DNA of 40,390 nucleotides from an uncultured bacterium (GTDB lineage Bacteria; Verrucomicrobiota; Kiritimatiellia; RFP12; UBA1067): the NCBI GenBank assembly GCA_902761035.1, contig CACWIW010000021.1, forward strand, positions 1 through 40,390. Reading direction: 5' to 3'. Positions 7,764-14,319 of this stretch are shown piece by piece; position 1 is the stretch's first letter, and every line of letters begins with the position of its first letter. The translations under genes were made by a program, and so were the position numbers. Under the pieces are notes generated by a model that saw only the letters and a program-made list of their open reading frames with translations, was not told where the DNA came from and ran no database searches.

Positions 7764-8666
7764 GTGATCATGGTCTGCTGCCACGAGAAGGACAAGGGGA
7801 CGAAATTCCTCGCCAACGTGGAGTGGCCGGAAAAGCGCGACATATTGCTCATCAAGGATCTCGGCGCGAATTTCGTGCGGACGAGCCACTACACGCCGAG
7901 CGAGGAGTTTCTTGACCTGTGCGACGAGGCCGGGCTGCTTGTCTGGGAGGAGACGCTCGGCTGGCAGAACAGTCCTGGTCAGATGACGAACGCGGTGTTC
8001 GTCGCGAATTCGATCGAGCAGGCGCGACTTATGGCGCGGAAGTCGATCAACCATCCTTCAGTCGTGATCGACGCGTTCCTCAACGAGTTTGCGTCCAACA
8101 CCGAGGCGGGCAGGGCTCTCGCCGACCGCCTTGTTGAAGCACTTCGCGCCGAGGACACTGGGCGGGCGATCACGTATGCTTCCGTCCACAGCACGAAGGA
8201 CATCTCGAACGCGAACACCGACTTTGTCGCATACAACCTCTATCCCGCGTGGCATCAGGAGATCGGCACCGCGACGACGCCGGAAAGCCTTTCGCGGACG
8301 GTCCGCCGACGTTTTGGCGAGGTGACGCGGCTCTTCCGCGAACGGCACGGACCCGACAAGCCGATCATGATCGGCGAGACGGGGTGCTATTCTCTGTACG
8401 GATGCCACGATCCGGCAGGCGCGCAGTGGAGCGAGGAGTTCCAGGCGGAGTACCTCGGCAATTCCGTCGGCTACGCCATGGACGACGCCGACGTGCAGGG
8501 CGTCGCCGTCTGGCAGTTCTGCGACTCGCGCACGTATTTCAGAGGCGGCGCGGACATCCGCACGCGGCCTCTCGGACAGAACATGGCCGGGATTTTCGAC
8601 ATCCACCGCCGCGAAAAGCTGGCTGCGAAGAAGGTGCGGGAACTTTTCAAATCGACGCGCAAATGA
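7764..8666 (+). pseudogene. 5'-truncated beta-glucuronidase-like GH2 glycoside hydrolase
   Basis: About 300 codons encode the C-terminal two thirds of a GH2 TIM barrel. Landmarks are LGANFVRTSHYTPSEEFLDL, INHPSVVIDAFLNEFAS (acid/base Glu in NE), and PIMIGETGCYS (nucleophile Glu) followed by QWSEEFQAEYL and VWQFCDSR. The end, GIFDIHRREKLAAKKVRELF, aligns by eye with the end of UidA-type beta-glucuronidases, so the C-terminus is complete. The roughly 300-residue N-terminal jelly-roll and immunoglobulin domains and the first barrel strand are absent. No signal peptide is present, and no ribosome site precedes GTG 7764 or ATG 7770. The protein cannot fold as a normal GH2, so I call it a remnant. 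Its stop overlaps the next ATG (ATGA), so it may still be transcribed and translated. Confidence 0.75.
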
Positions 8667-9283
8667 GAATGATGCAGTGGTGTTTCAAATATGCCCTTGC
8701 GGTCGGCCTGGCGTCTGCCCAGTGTGTCGCGCAGGCGCTTGAATTCGCTGCGGCAAAGCCCGTGTGGCCGGAAGACCGCGAAAAGGAGTGGAACTGCCAG
8801 GTCGGTTTCACGGCGGAGTTCGTCGGCGCGGCGGCGAAGGGCGCAGTCCTGCGCTACACGGGCGCGTTCAACGCGGACGGCGTGTGGCGGCTCGCGAACT
8901 CGAACGGCGGCAGTGCGCTCGTGGGCGTCGCGTGGGGCACGTTCGATTCTCAGTGGCGCGAAGCGAGCGCGGACGCCTCGTGCAGAATGCACACCGAGGG
9001 CGAAGGGCCCGACCGCAGGCTGAAGAGGAGCGAAGTCCCGCCCGTCGCCTATTCGGGCGACGACTGGCACGGCGACCTCTCCAAGGCGGCGACGGTCACG
9101 TTCACGCCGCCGGAGGGTTCGGGGCTTGAGGCGACCACGTGGAACAAGACCGGCACAGGAGCGCAATCGTTCACGTTCAACGAAAAGGGCATGTGGACGG
9201 TCACGCTCACGTTTGCCGACAACACCACGCGCACGGCGCACATCGACATTCAGGCTTCGGGTTTCATGATCATCGTCAAGTAG
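8663..9283 (+). CDS. Small secreted protein with IVK C-terminal tail, function unknown
   Basis: This 206-aa product starts at ATG 8663, which overlaps the GH2 stop as ATGA, implying translational coupling. It has a signal peptide (MRMMQWCFKYALAVGLASAQ..., cleavage near VAQA). The mature region has no family I recognise. The second half (FTPPEGSGLEATTWN, GAQSFTFNEKGMWTVTLTFADNTTRTAHIDI) reads like an Ig/PKD-type beta sandwich. It ends ASGFMIIVK, the same type of tail as the surface proteins at 1408 and 23424. Its size and tail suggest a small exported envelope protein. The longer frame starting at 8249 is only an extension through the GH2 gene in another frame. Confidence 0.7.
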   Translation: MRMMQWCFKYALAVGLASAQCVAQALEFAAAKPVWPEDREKEWNCQVGFTAEFVGAAAKGAVLRYTGAFNADGVWRLANSNGGSALVGVAWGTFDSQWREASADASCRMHTEGEGPDRRLKRSEVPPVAYSGDDWHGDLSKAATVTFTPPEGSGLEATTWNKTGTGAQSFTFNEKGMWTVTLTFADNTTRTAHIDIQASGFMIIVK

Positions 9284-9357
9284 CCCGCGCGCAACTACAT
9301 GTTCTACACGGACAAAAACACGGACAAAAGAGAAATCTAAAGCAAAGGCAACATCGG

Positions 9358-9409
9358 CAACGCGCTGGCAGCGCGTTGTACAAGGGTGGCGGGCGGGACG
9401 CCCGCCACC
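9358..9409. repeat. Two adjacent REP-like palindromes
   Basis: The first is CAACGCGCT-GGC-AGCGCGTTG (9358-9378), with perfect 9-bp arms. The second has perfect 11-bp arms, GGTGGCGGGCG (9385-9395) and its complement (9399-9409), around GGA. A shortened copy of the second occurs at 29284-29303. Either could end transcripts of the 8663 gene, but there is no T-run. Confidence 0.7.
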
Positions 9410-9486
9410 CCGAAAACGGGCGATGTGAATGTCGGTCAGCATCGATCTCGGTCTGGGTATGCTGGGCGCAAGGCGTAGGTACTATA

Positions 9487-9570
9487 GGGGGATTTTTGAG
9501 CCACTACGGGGGGATTTTTGAGCCACTACGGGGGGATTTTTGAGCCACGGCGAGGGGAATTATGAGCCAC
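9487..9570. repeat. Tandem array of GGGGGATTTTTGAGCCACTAC, 3 copies plus 1 degenerate
   Basis: Copies lie at 9487-9507, 9508-9529 and 9530-9548, with a decayed copy at 9552-9570 (GAGGGGAATTATGAGCCAC). The complementary strand reads TGGCTCAAAAATCCCCC, resembling the repeated terminal motifs of IS21-family elements. No transposase gene is nearby, so at most this is a leftover IS end. The rest of 9284-9730 has no gene I can support. Confidence 0.7.
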
Positions 9571-9772
9571 AATGAGTGTCGGTGCTTGGTAGTGAGGGGC
9601 GAAGGATTCTGTACATGATGGTGCAGACCTTGTCGGTTGGGCTTTTATAGATGTGGCAGAGTTCAAGAAAACCGCTATTTCTGATGCTCACGATTTCCCT
9701 TTTCACTGACGAGCGGCTGACGTTCAGCTTGTCGGCATAGAGCTTGAAAAGGTGGGCGACGTGGCGGTCGGC
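9545..9772 (-). pseudogene. Decayed reading frame with a copy of the restriction enzyme's C-terminus
   Basis: Read on the minus strand, the frame gives HVAHLFKLYADKLNVSRSSV and continues to a stop near 9557. The first part copies the end of the MmeI-like protein (VAHIFKLYAEKVKE), and the DNA at 9730-9770 is about 85-90% identical by eye to 10396-10436. The later part (VSRSSVKREIVSIRNSGFLE) looks like a helix-turn-helix segment. No start codon context is seen; it overlaps the 3' end of the LPD3-like gene in another frame. Confidence 0.45.
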
Positions 9773-10377
9773 GTGAGCAAAAATTCCCCATTGACATTCC
9801 GAACGTCATGTAGTAATATACTCACATCACACGTCGGAGTCTTGTCGTTGGGTCGCGCTACTGGTGCGGCAGTTCCCTTCAAGACTTCGACGTTTGATAT
9901 TTCATACGTGTAGGCTTTCTGCGGTTCTTTGCTGTCGAGAAGCCGCTTGACCGTGGTCTTGACACGCAGGGGAATCCCGCCTGTAGAGACGCAACCGTAG
10001 AGTACTGCGATTTCAACTGTCGGGTTGATTCCGTTAGCTGGACTTCGCCGCCCGTCCGCGCCTTTCAAGAAATCGGGATGTACCTCGGCTATGAACGATT
10101 CGCGTATGATGTCGCGCAGACGTACGAGGGCGGCGTAGTGCAGGGCAGGGGTCACGCTCTTCCGCACCGCCGAACCGGAGAGCATCTTATCGAGCGATGA
10201 CAGCGAAATGGACACTTCGCCTTTGCCGTTCGTGTCAGCATTGCTCATCACGCCGACGATGCCGTGGCTTTTCGCGTATGCTATTGCGTCTCGTGCGCAG
10301 TTGAACGGCGCGGGGGCGAGGTCAATGATGTTGACGCACTTCGGATATTCCGGTATTTCGCTTGTCATGTTTTGCAT
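9724..10377 (-). CDS. LPD3-like (phage polyvalent-protein type) protein downstream of the restriction enzyme
   Basis: The 217-aa product starts 14 bp after the end of the restriction-modification gene, with AGGGA five bases before ATG 10377, so the two form an operon. Residues about 20-60 (ARDAIAYAKSHGIVGVMSNADT, then ISLSSLDKMLSGSA) and about 80-160 (ALVRLRDIIRESFIAEVHPD, GCVSTGGIPLRVKTTVKRLL, YTYEISNVEVLKG) match, from memory, the large polyvalent protein-associated domain 3 pattern. That domain usually sits inside giant phage MuF/polyvalent proteins next to nuclease modules. Here it stands alone and has no signal peptide. Its last 16 or so residues (TATSPTFSSSMPTS) come from out-of-frame translation of a copied restriction-enzyme tail, so the natural C-terminus is probably altered. 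Role unknown; toxin or anti-defence functions are speculation. Confidence 0.65.
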   Translation of the reverse strand: MQNMTSEIPEYPKCVNIIDLAPAPFNCARDAIAYAKSHGIVGVMSNADTNGKGEVSISLSSLDKMLSGSAVRKSVTPALHYAALVRLRDIIRESFIAEVHPDFLKGADGRRSPANGINPTVEIAVLYGCVSTGGIPLRVKTTVKRLLDSKEPQKAYTYEISNVEVLKGTAAPVARPNDKTPTCDVSILLHDVRNVNGEFLLTPTATSPTFSSSMPTS

Positions 10378-10391
10378 GGGATTCCCTCATT

Positions 10392-13370
10392 TCATTCCTT
10401 CACCTTTTCGGCGTAGAGCTTGAAAATGTGGGCGACGATTTCGGGTTCGGGCGTGTCGGGCGCAAGGCCGTAGGCGGCCAGCACGGCGCGGTCGTTCGCC
10501 TCGTGTGCGGCGACGAGCTCGGGGAAGAGATACATCTTGTCGCCGTACATCTGCGCAAGCGTCGCATCAGGGTATTTGGCGCGAGCATCAAGGATGGCTT
10601 GGCCTGTCAGTTCTATCTTTTGCCGCAAAGATCGCAAAGCTTCATTGCCATCCTCTGCGTTCTCTGCGGCTAAACATTCCGGCCACGGGAAATTGTTGTA
10701 AACGATATTGATTGAATAGTCAAATCGTGTCTCAAGCCGTCCGCACACCGCCCTGACCCATGCATTGTGGACGCTGCTCATCAGGACGCCGAAATGAAAA
10801 GGCGTTGCATCGGGCATGATGCGAAGTTTGTTGCTGCACATCACGTCTGGAGAAAGATACCCCATCGGTATGTAACGGCGTTTCTCCGACGACACTTCAG
10901 GAATGACGATGTAGTGGCTCTTCGGGAAGTTCTCTACATGAAACCGTGTTGGCTTTTCGGCAATTTTACGTGTCCCTGGGCTTTTACTGGCAAGGCGGTA
11001 GTCCCTTACGGCCTGAACTCTCTTTAGACATTCGGGCATAGTGAAAAGTTCTGTTGGAGAGCAATCTCCCAACCAAAGGCAATAACGGGGCGCACCATAA
11101 AGAAATTCGTCAGCCCCATACCAATGATGGAAATGCTTTGCGGCTTGCGGTTCTTTCTTAAGAAAAGCCTGTTTCTCTTCTTCGACAAAAAGGTAGTTGC
11201 CGCCATCTATCGGCTTATTTCCAATGCCAATTGACGGGACGGCGTAAAGCGGTTGCGTAATGTTTTCAAGCCATGCGTCCGGCGCATCCCTAAGGTAGCC
11301 GTTGATGTGCGTAGCGGGGATGGCGCGGTCGCCGTCGAAGATGGTTTTGCCAAATGTTGCCAGTGTGGAAGTGTTGCCAGTACCAATGTTGCCAATTCCC
11401 AATTGGTTATTGGAATTGGGTTTTGGCAACATTTTCACATTGGCAACATTATCCTTCACATGGAATCCGATTATCACGCAATGGACGTGCGCCTTGTCGA
11501 ACGCCTCATTGTCCCATCGGAATGTACGATGCGCGAAGTCGATCTCAAGTCCTTGCGCAAAAAGCGGCTTCCACAAGTTCGCCACCGCTCCGCCCTGACA
11601 GATTGAATTGGTGGAAACGAATGCGCAACGCGGCGCGTCCAGAGGCCGCGCCCTACCATCACCTCGGTAGGGCGGGGCGTCCTCGACCCGCCGCATCAAA
11701 TCCATCGCTTTCTTGTACCAGCAACAGACATAATCCAAATCACCAACGCTCTGCCAGCCTTTGCCGAAGACATCTAGCACATCTGCTTTCTGTTCCTTGC
11801 CCATCCACCTTGCACCGGAGAATGGCGGGTTGCCGATGATGTAGTCGGTGCGCGGCCATTCCGTGCGGAGGGCGTTGCACTCTACGATGTTTGCGTTGTC
11901 CTTGAGCGGGAGGTAGTCGGGTTCGCGGTGCAGAATCTCCGCCGTTTCCTGTTTCATCTGCGATTCCGCAATCCAGAGCGCGGCCTTTGCGACGGCAACG
12001 GCGAAGTCATTTATCTCCAAGCCGTAGAACTGCGTGATTGAGACTTTGATTGAAATGCCGAGGTCAAGTTCGGCCTGTCCCTTCTGGAGCGCGGCGATGA
12101 TGCGGTTTTCGAGGCGGCGCAGGCAGATGTAGGTTTCCGTGAGGAAGTTGCCAGAGCCGCAAGCGGGGTCGAGGAACGTGCGTGAGGCCATTTCGGCTTG
12201 CAAGGCGAGGAGCGTACGCCTGTCGCCTTTCTTTATTGCGGCTTCCACGCGTCGTGTGAGGTCATCGAGGAAAAGCGGGTCAATAACCTTGTGTATGTTT
12301 TCAACGGAGGTGTACACCATGCCGCCAGAACGGCGGGTGACGGGGTTGAGCGTAGATTCAAAGAGCGCCCCGAAAATGGTTGGGGTTATGTCGCGCCAGT
12401 CGAATTGCGACGCGCCGATGAGGAGTTGGCGGAGGTCGTCCGTAATCGGGGGAATGTCGCTTTCGGCTGCATTGTGGAACAGTCCACCGTTCGTGTAGGG
12501 GAATGCGCAAAGTTCGGCGTCGAGGTAGGGGTTGCGCTTGTCGGTCGGCGTGTCGAGCGTCTGGAAAAGGCGAATGAGCCTTTCGCGCAGGAATAGCGAG
12601 GGGGTATTCTCCAAGAGACGGCGGAAACAGTCCTTCGGGAAGATGTCGGCGTCCTCGGCGTAGAGGCAGAACACCAGCCTCACGCACAGGCGATTGAGCG
12701 CGGCAAGGTGGAGAGAGTGTAAAGTTGAAAGTGTAAAATGTAAAGTTGAGGTGCCCCCGCACGGCTCACCTTCATTTTCCATTTTACACTTTACACTTTC
12801 CATTTGCCCCAAGAGCGCATCGTAGATTTCGCCGACGATGCGGCCGGCCTGCACGGAGATTTCAAGCTCGCGGTCGGTGGCCTTTTCCTTCGGGTTCACG
12901 AGAAACGCAAGGCGGTACGCCTCTTTCGGGAGGTTGCCGAGTTTCAGCGTGAGCGGCGGGGCGAGGGGCTTTGCGCGGTCGTAGATGCGGAACTCGTCGA
13001 AGTTGCACGTGACGATCCAACGCGCCTTTTCGTCGAACGGGCGGGCGGCGTCGTATTCTGCTGCTTGGTCGTATGGGGTGAGGCCGCCGTGTCCCACTTG
13101 CGGCGCGTCGAGGTTCACGCCACGGGATTTATGCTCAATCAGCACCCGCGTTTCGGGAATCCACGCATCGAGGAACTTTGTCGTTCCTTTCATGGGAACG
13201 GGCACTTGGTACTGGACATGGGATTTCACGTCATCCATGCCCAGCACTTCACCGAGAAGCGAGTTCCAGAACTGCTGATCCTCGCCTTTTTCGCTGCCGC
13301 GCTGGAACGTCCAGTATTCGACAAACTTCCTTGCGGCCTGGCGCTGCGCCGTGTCCGATTTCGTTTTCAT
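10392..13370 (-). CDS. MmeI-like type IIL restriction-modification enzyme (single polypeptide)
   Basis: The 992-aa protein combines cutting, methylation and target recognition. Residues 66-81 hold the nuclease motif FLDAWIPETRVLIEHK (Asp68, Glu79, Lys81; PD-ExK). A helical spacer follows. The methyltransferase core has motif I FLDPACGSGNFLTETY (about 399-414) and motif IV IIGNPPFSGARWM (about 511-523, the N6-adenine type). The target-recognition and C-terminal regions complete it. MmeI is 919 aa; the excess comes from four repeat-derived in-frame inserts at residues near 190-220, 559-579, 640-674 and 899-917. An extended -10 (TGGTATAAT on the minus strand) lies 18 bases before ATG 13370, so the leader is very short and no ribosome site is visible. 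Whether the enzyme still works with these inserts is uncertain, but the frame is fully open. Confidence 0.9.
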   Translation of the reverse strand: MKTKSDTAQRQAARKFVEYWTFQRGSEKGEDQQFWNSLLGEVLGMDDVKSHVQYQVPVPMKGTTKFLDAWIPETRVLIEHKSRGVNLDAPQVGHGGLTPYDQAAEYDAARPFDEKARWIVTCNFDEFRIYDRAKPLAPPLTLKLGNLPKEAYRLAFLVNPKEKATDRELEISVQAGRIVGEIYDALLGQMESVKCKMENEGEPCGGTSTLHFTLSTLHSLHLAALNRLCVRLVFCLYAEDADIFPKDCFRRLLENTPSLFLRERLIRLFQTLDTPTDKRNPYLDAELCAFPYTNGGLFHNAAESDIPPITDDLRQLLIGASQFDWRDITPTIFGALFESTLNPVTRRSGGMVYTSVENIHKVIDPLFLDDLTRRVEAAIKKGDRRTLLALQAEMASRTFLDPACGSGNFLTETYICLRRLENRIIAALQKGQAELDLGISIKVSITQFYGLEINDFAVAVAKAALWIAESQMKQETAEILHREPDYLPLKDNANIVECNALRTEWPRTDYIIGNPPFSGARWMGKEQKADVLDVFGKGWQSVGDLDYVCCWYKKAMDLMRRVEDAPPYRGDGRARPLDAPRCAFVSTNSICQGGAVANLWKPLFAQGLEIDFAHRTFRWDNEAFDKAHVHCVIIGFHVKDNVANVKMLPKPNSNNQLGIGNIGTGNTSTLATFGKTIFDGDRAIPATHINGYLRDAPDAWLENITQPLYAVPSIGIGNKPIDGGNYLFVEEEKQAFLKKEPQAAKHFHHWYGADEFLYGAPRYCLWLGDCSPTELFTMPECLKRVQAVRDYRLASKSPGTRKIAEKPTRFHVENFPKSHYIVIPEVSSEKRRYIPMGYLSPDVMCSNKLRIMPDATPFHFGVLMSSVHNAWVRAVCGRLETRFDYSINIVYNNFPWPECLAAENAEDGNEALRSLRQKIELTGQAILDARAKYPDATLAQMYGDKMYLFPELVAAHEANDRAVLAAYGLAPDTPEPEIVAHIFKLYAEKVKE
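10619..10675 (-). repeat. In-frame repeat insert 4 in the restriction enzyme gene
   Basis: It encodes LAAENAEDGNEALRSLRQK, replacing a point where MmeI-family proteins run directly from the NFPWPE motif into the VLDARA helix. The DNA (TTAGCCGCAGAGAACGCAGA on the minus strand) resembles the intergenic segment at 20480-20513, whose complement reads TTAGCCACAAAGAACACAAA. Confidence 0.6.
11352..11452 (-). repeat. In-frame repeat insert 2 in the restriction enzyme gene (palindromic)
   Basis: It is built around AATGTTGCCAATTCCCAATT and its imperfect complement ending GGCAACATT, and encodes the low-complexity stretch NVANVKMLPKPNSNNQLGIG and following residues. A related intergenic sequence (AATGTTGCCAATGTTTCCAA) is at 21822-21841. 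Confidence 0.7.
11636..11694 (-). repeat. In-frame repeat insert 3 in the restriction enzyme gene (palindromic)
   Basis: It contains CGCGCCCTACC and GGTAGGGCGGGGC in inverted orientation around ATCACCTC. It encodes RRVEDAPPYRGDGRARPLDA between the conserved WYKKAMDLM and RCAFVSTNSI segments of the family. Confidence 0.65.
12712..12804 (-). repeat. In-frame repeat insert 1 in the restriction enzyme gene (inverted pair)
   Basis: Two inverted copies of an AAAGTGTAAAATG-type unit (12715-12750 and 12772-12804) flank a short GC-rich spacer. It encodes ESVKCKMENEGEPCGGTSTL and following residues. The SVKCKMEN-coding part is identical over 25 bases, in the same frame, to the insert at 39292-39328. 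Confidence 0.75.
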
Positions 13371-13387
13371 AGTTTTGACTGGTGAAA

Positions 13388-13396
13388 ATTATACCA
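13388..13396 (-). promoter_or_regulatory. Extended -10 promoter of the restriction-modification operon
   Basis: The minus strand reads TGGTATAAT, a TGn-extended -10, with no good -35. Transcription would start about 10-12 bases before ATG 13370. Confidence 0.55.
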
Positions 13397-13479
13397 TAAA
13401 ACCCTATCGCCGTGCGGAATAATCGACGTTCAAGGGCCCCCCAAGAGAGTGGGAAAACAGGTTTGATCTGTTTTGACAC

Positions 13480-13654
13480 ATATCAACAGGTCACGAGGAG
13501 TGAAATGTCAAACTTGATATCGCAAAATGCGACATCAAGTTGGGGAGATCTATGCAAGCTTCCATACGCTTTTACAGAACAGGGCATAGCCATGCTTGCA
13601 ACGGTCTTGCGAAGCAAAACCGCAATCAATGTCAGCATTAGACGTATTGACCAT
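13480..13654 (+). pseudogene. ORF6N-domain gene fragment
   Basis: The frame encodes VTRSEMSNLISQNATSSWGD, LPYAFTEQGIAMLATVLRSK and TAINVSIRRID, the second half of an ORF6N (phage regulatory/antirepressor-like) domain. The first half and everything beyond the domain are missing, and no start with a ribosome site is present. It is a relic of a phage-type gene, and it now contains the vapBC promoter at its 3' end. Confidence 0.7.
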
Positions 13655-13675
13655 GCAGAAGGATTGGTGTATAAT
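13647..13675 (+). promoter_or_regulatory. Sigma70-type promoter of the vapBC operon
   Basis: TTGACC (13647-13652), 17 bp, TATAAT (13670-13675). Transcription would begin near 13682, about 35 bases before vapB. It overlaps the end of the ORF6N relic. Confidence 0.75.
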
Positions 13676-13717
13676 ATCTGCATCTTTTCCACAAAACTAT
13701 CTGTATGAAAGGAGCTA

Positions 13718-13915
13718 ATGAAGACCACATTGGATTTGCCAGCCAATCTGCTCGATGAGGCGATGCGAGTAGGTAAGTGCGGTACGAAGACGGCCACGAT
13801 CATTCGTGCGCTGGAGCAGATGGTGCGTTCCGTGAAGTTGTCGCGCCTGAGGGCGATGCGCGGGACCATGCCCGACTTTTCCCTTGACCTCGACGTATTG
13901 AGGGCGCGAACATGA
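13718..13915 (+). CDS. vapB: VapB-family antitoxin
   Basis: This 65-aa protein starts at ATG 13718 behind AGGAG (13710-13714). MKTTLDLPANLLDEAMRVGK with TKTATIIRALEQMVR is the short ribbon-helix-helix-like DNA-binding part typical of type II antitoxins paired with PIN toxins. The C-terminal tail (MPDFSLDLDVLR) is the sort of segment that wraps the toxin. It overlaps vapC by ATGA. In this family the pair represses its own promoter and the antitoxin neutralises the toxin. Only the family is recognised, not a named orthologue. Confidence 0.82.
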   Translation: MKTTLDLPANLLDEAMRVGKCGTKTATIIRALEQMVRSVKLSRLRAMRGTMPDFSLDLDVLRART

Positions 13916-14319
13916 CCGGCGTTCTTGTCGATACTTCCGTGTGGATACCGTACTTTCGCGGCGGAAGCGATGGTAAGAAGGCGGCGGACGCCCTTGATTA
14001 CCTTCTCTCCGGCGATGAGGCAATCGTCAACGACGTCATCCTGTCGGAATTGTTGCCGTTCATGAATGTCAGAGGCGAGACGGAGTGCGCGGAAGCCTTG
14101 CTGGCTCTGCCGTCCCCCGCGCTTGAGATTGATTGGCCGGACATTCGCGCCCTTCAGGAGACGTGTCTCCGCTCGGGGATAAACAAGGTGGGGTTGCCAG
14201 ACCTGATCATCGCGCAGCAAGCCATTCGTCTCGGCATTCCGCTCTTTTCGCTCGACAGGCATTTCACATTGATGTCAAGGCACGTGAATCTTGTTCTTTG
14301 GCCAGGAACGCAGAAATGA
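13912..14319 (+). CDS. vapC: VapC-family PIN-domain ribonuclease toxin
   Basis: This 135-aa PIN protein carries the acidic residues that bind the catalytic metal: Asp7 (VDTSVWI), Glu46 (LSELLPF), Asp97 (LPDLIIA) and Asp115 (SLDRHF). It starts inside the vapB stop (ATGA) and its own stop overlaps the next ATG (ATGA), so three genes are translationally linked. VapC toxins cleave tRNA or rRNA and stop translation when free of antitoxin. The length is normal and all active-site residues are intact, so it is probably functional. Confidence 0.88.
   Translation: MTGVLVDTSVWIPYFRGGSDGKKAADALDYLLSGDEAIVNDVILSELLPFMNVRGETECAEALLALPSPALEIDWPDIRALQETCLRSGINKVGLPDLIIAQQAIRLGIPLFSLDRHFTLMSRHVNLVLWPGTQK

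Noticed and set aside
13412..13708. Intact small gene with an ORF6N domain
   Set aside because: Only the second half of the domain is present, no start signal exists, and the vapBC promoter occupies the end.
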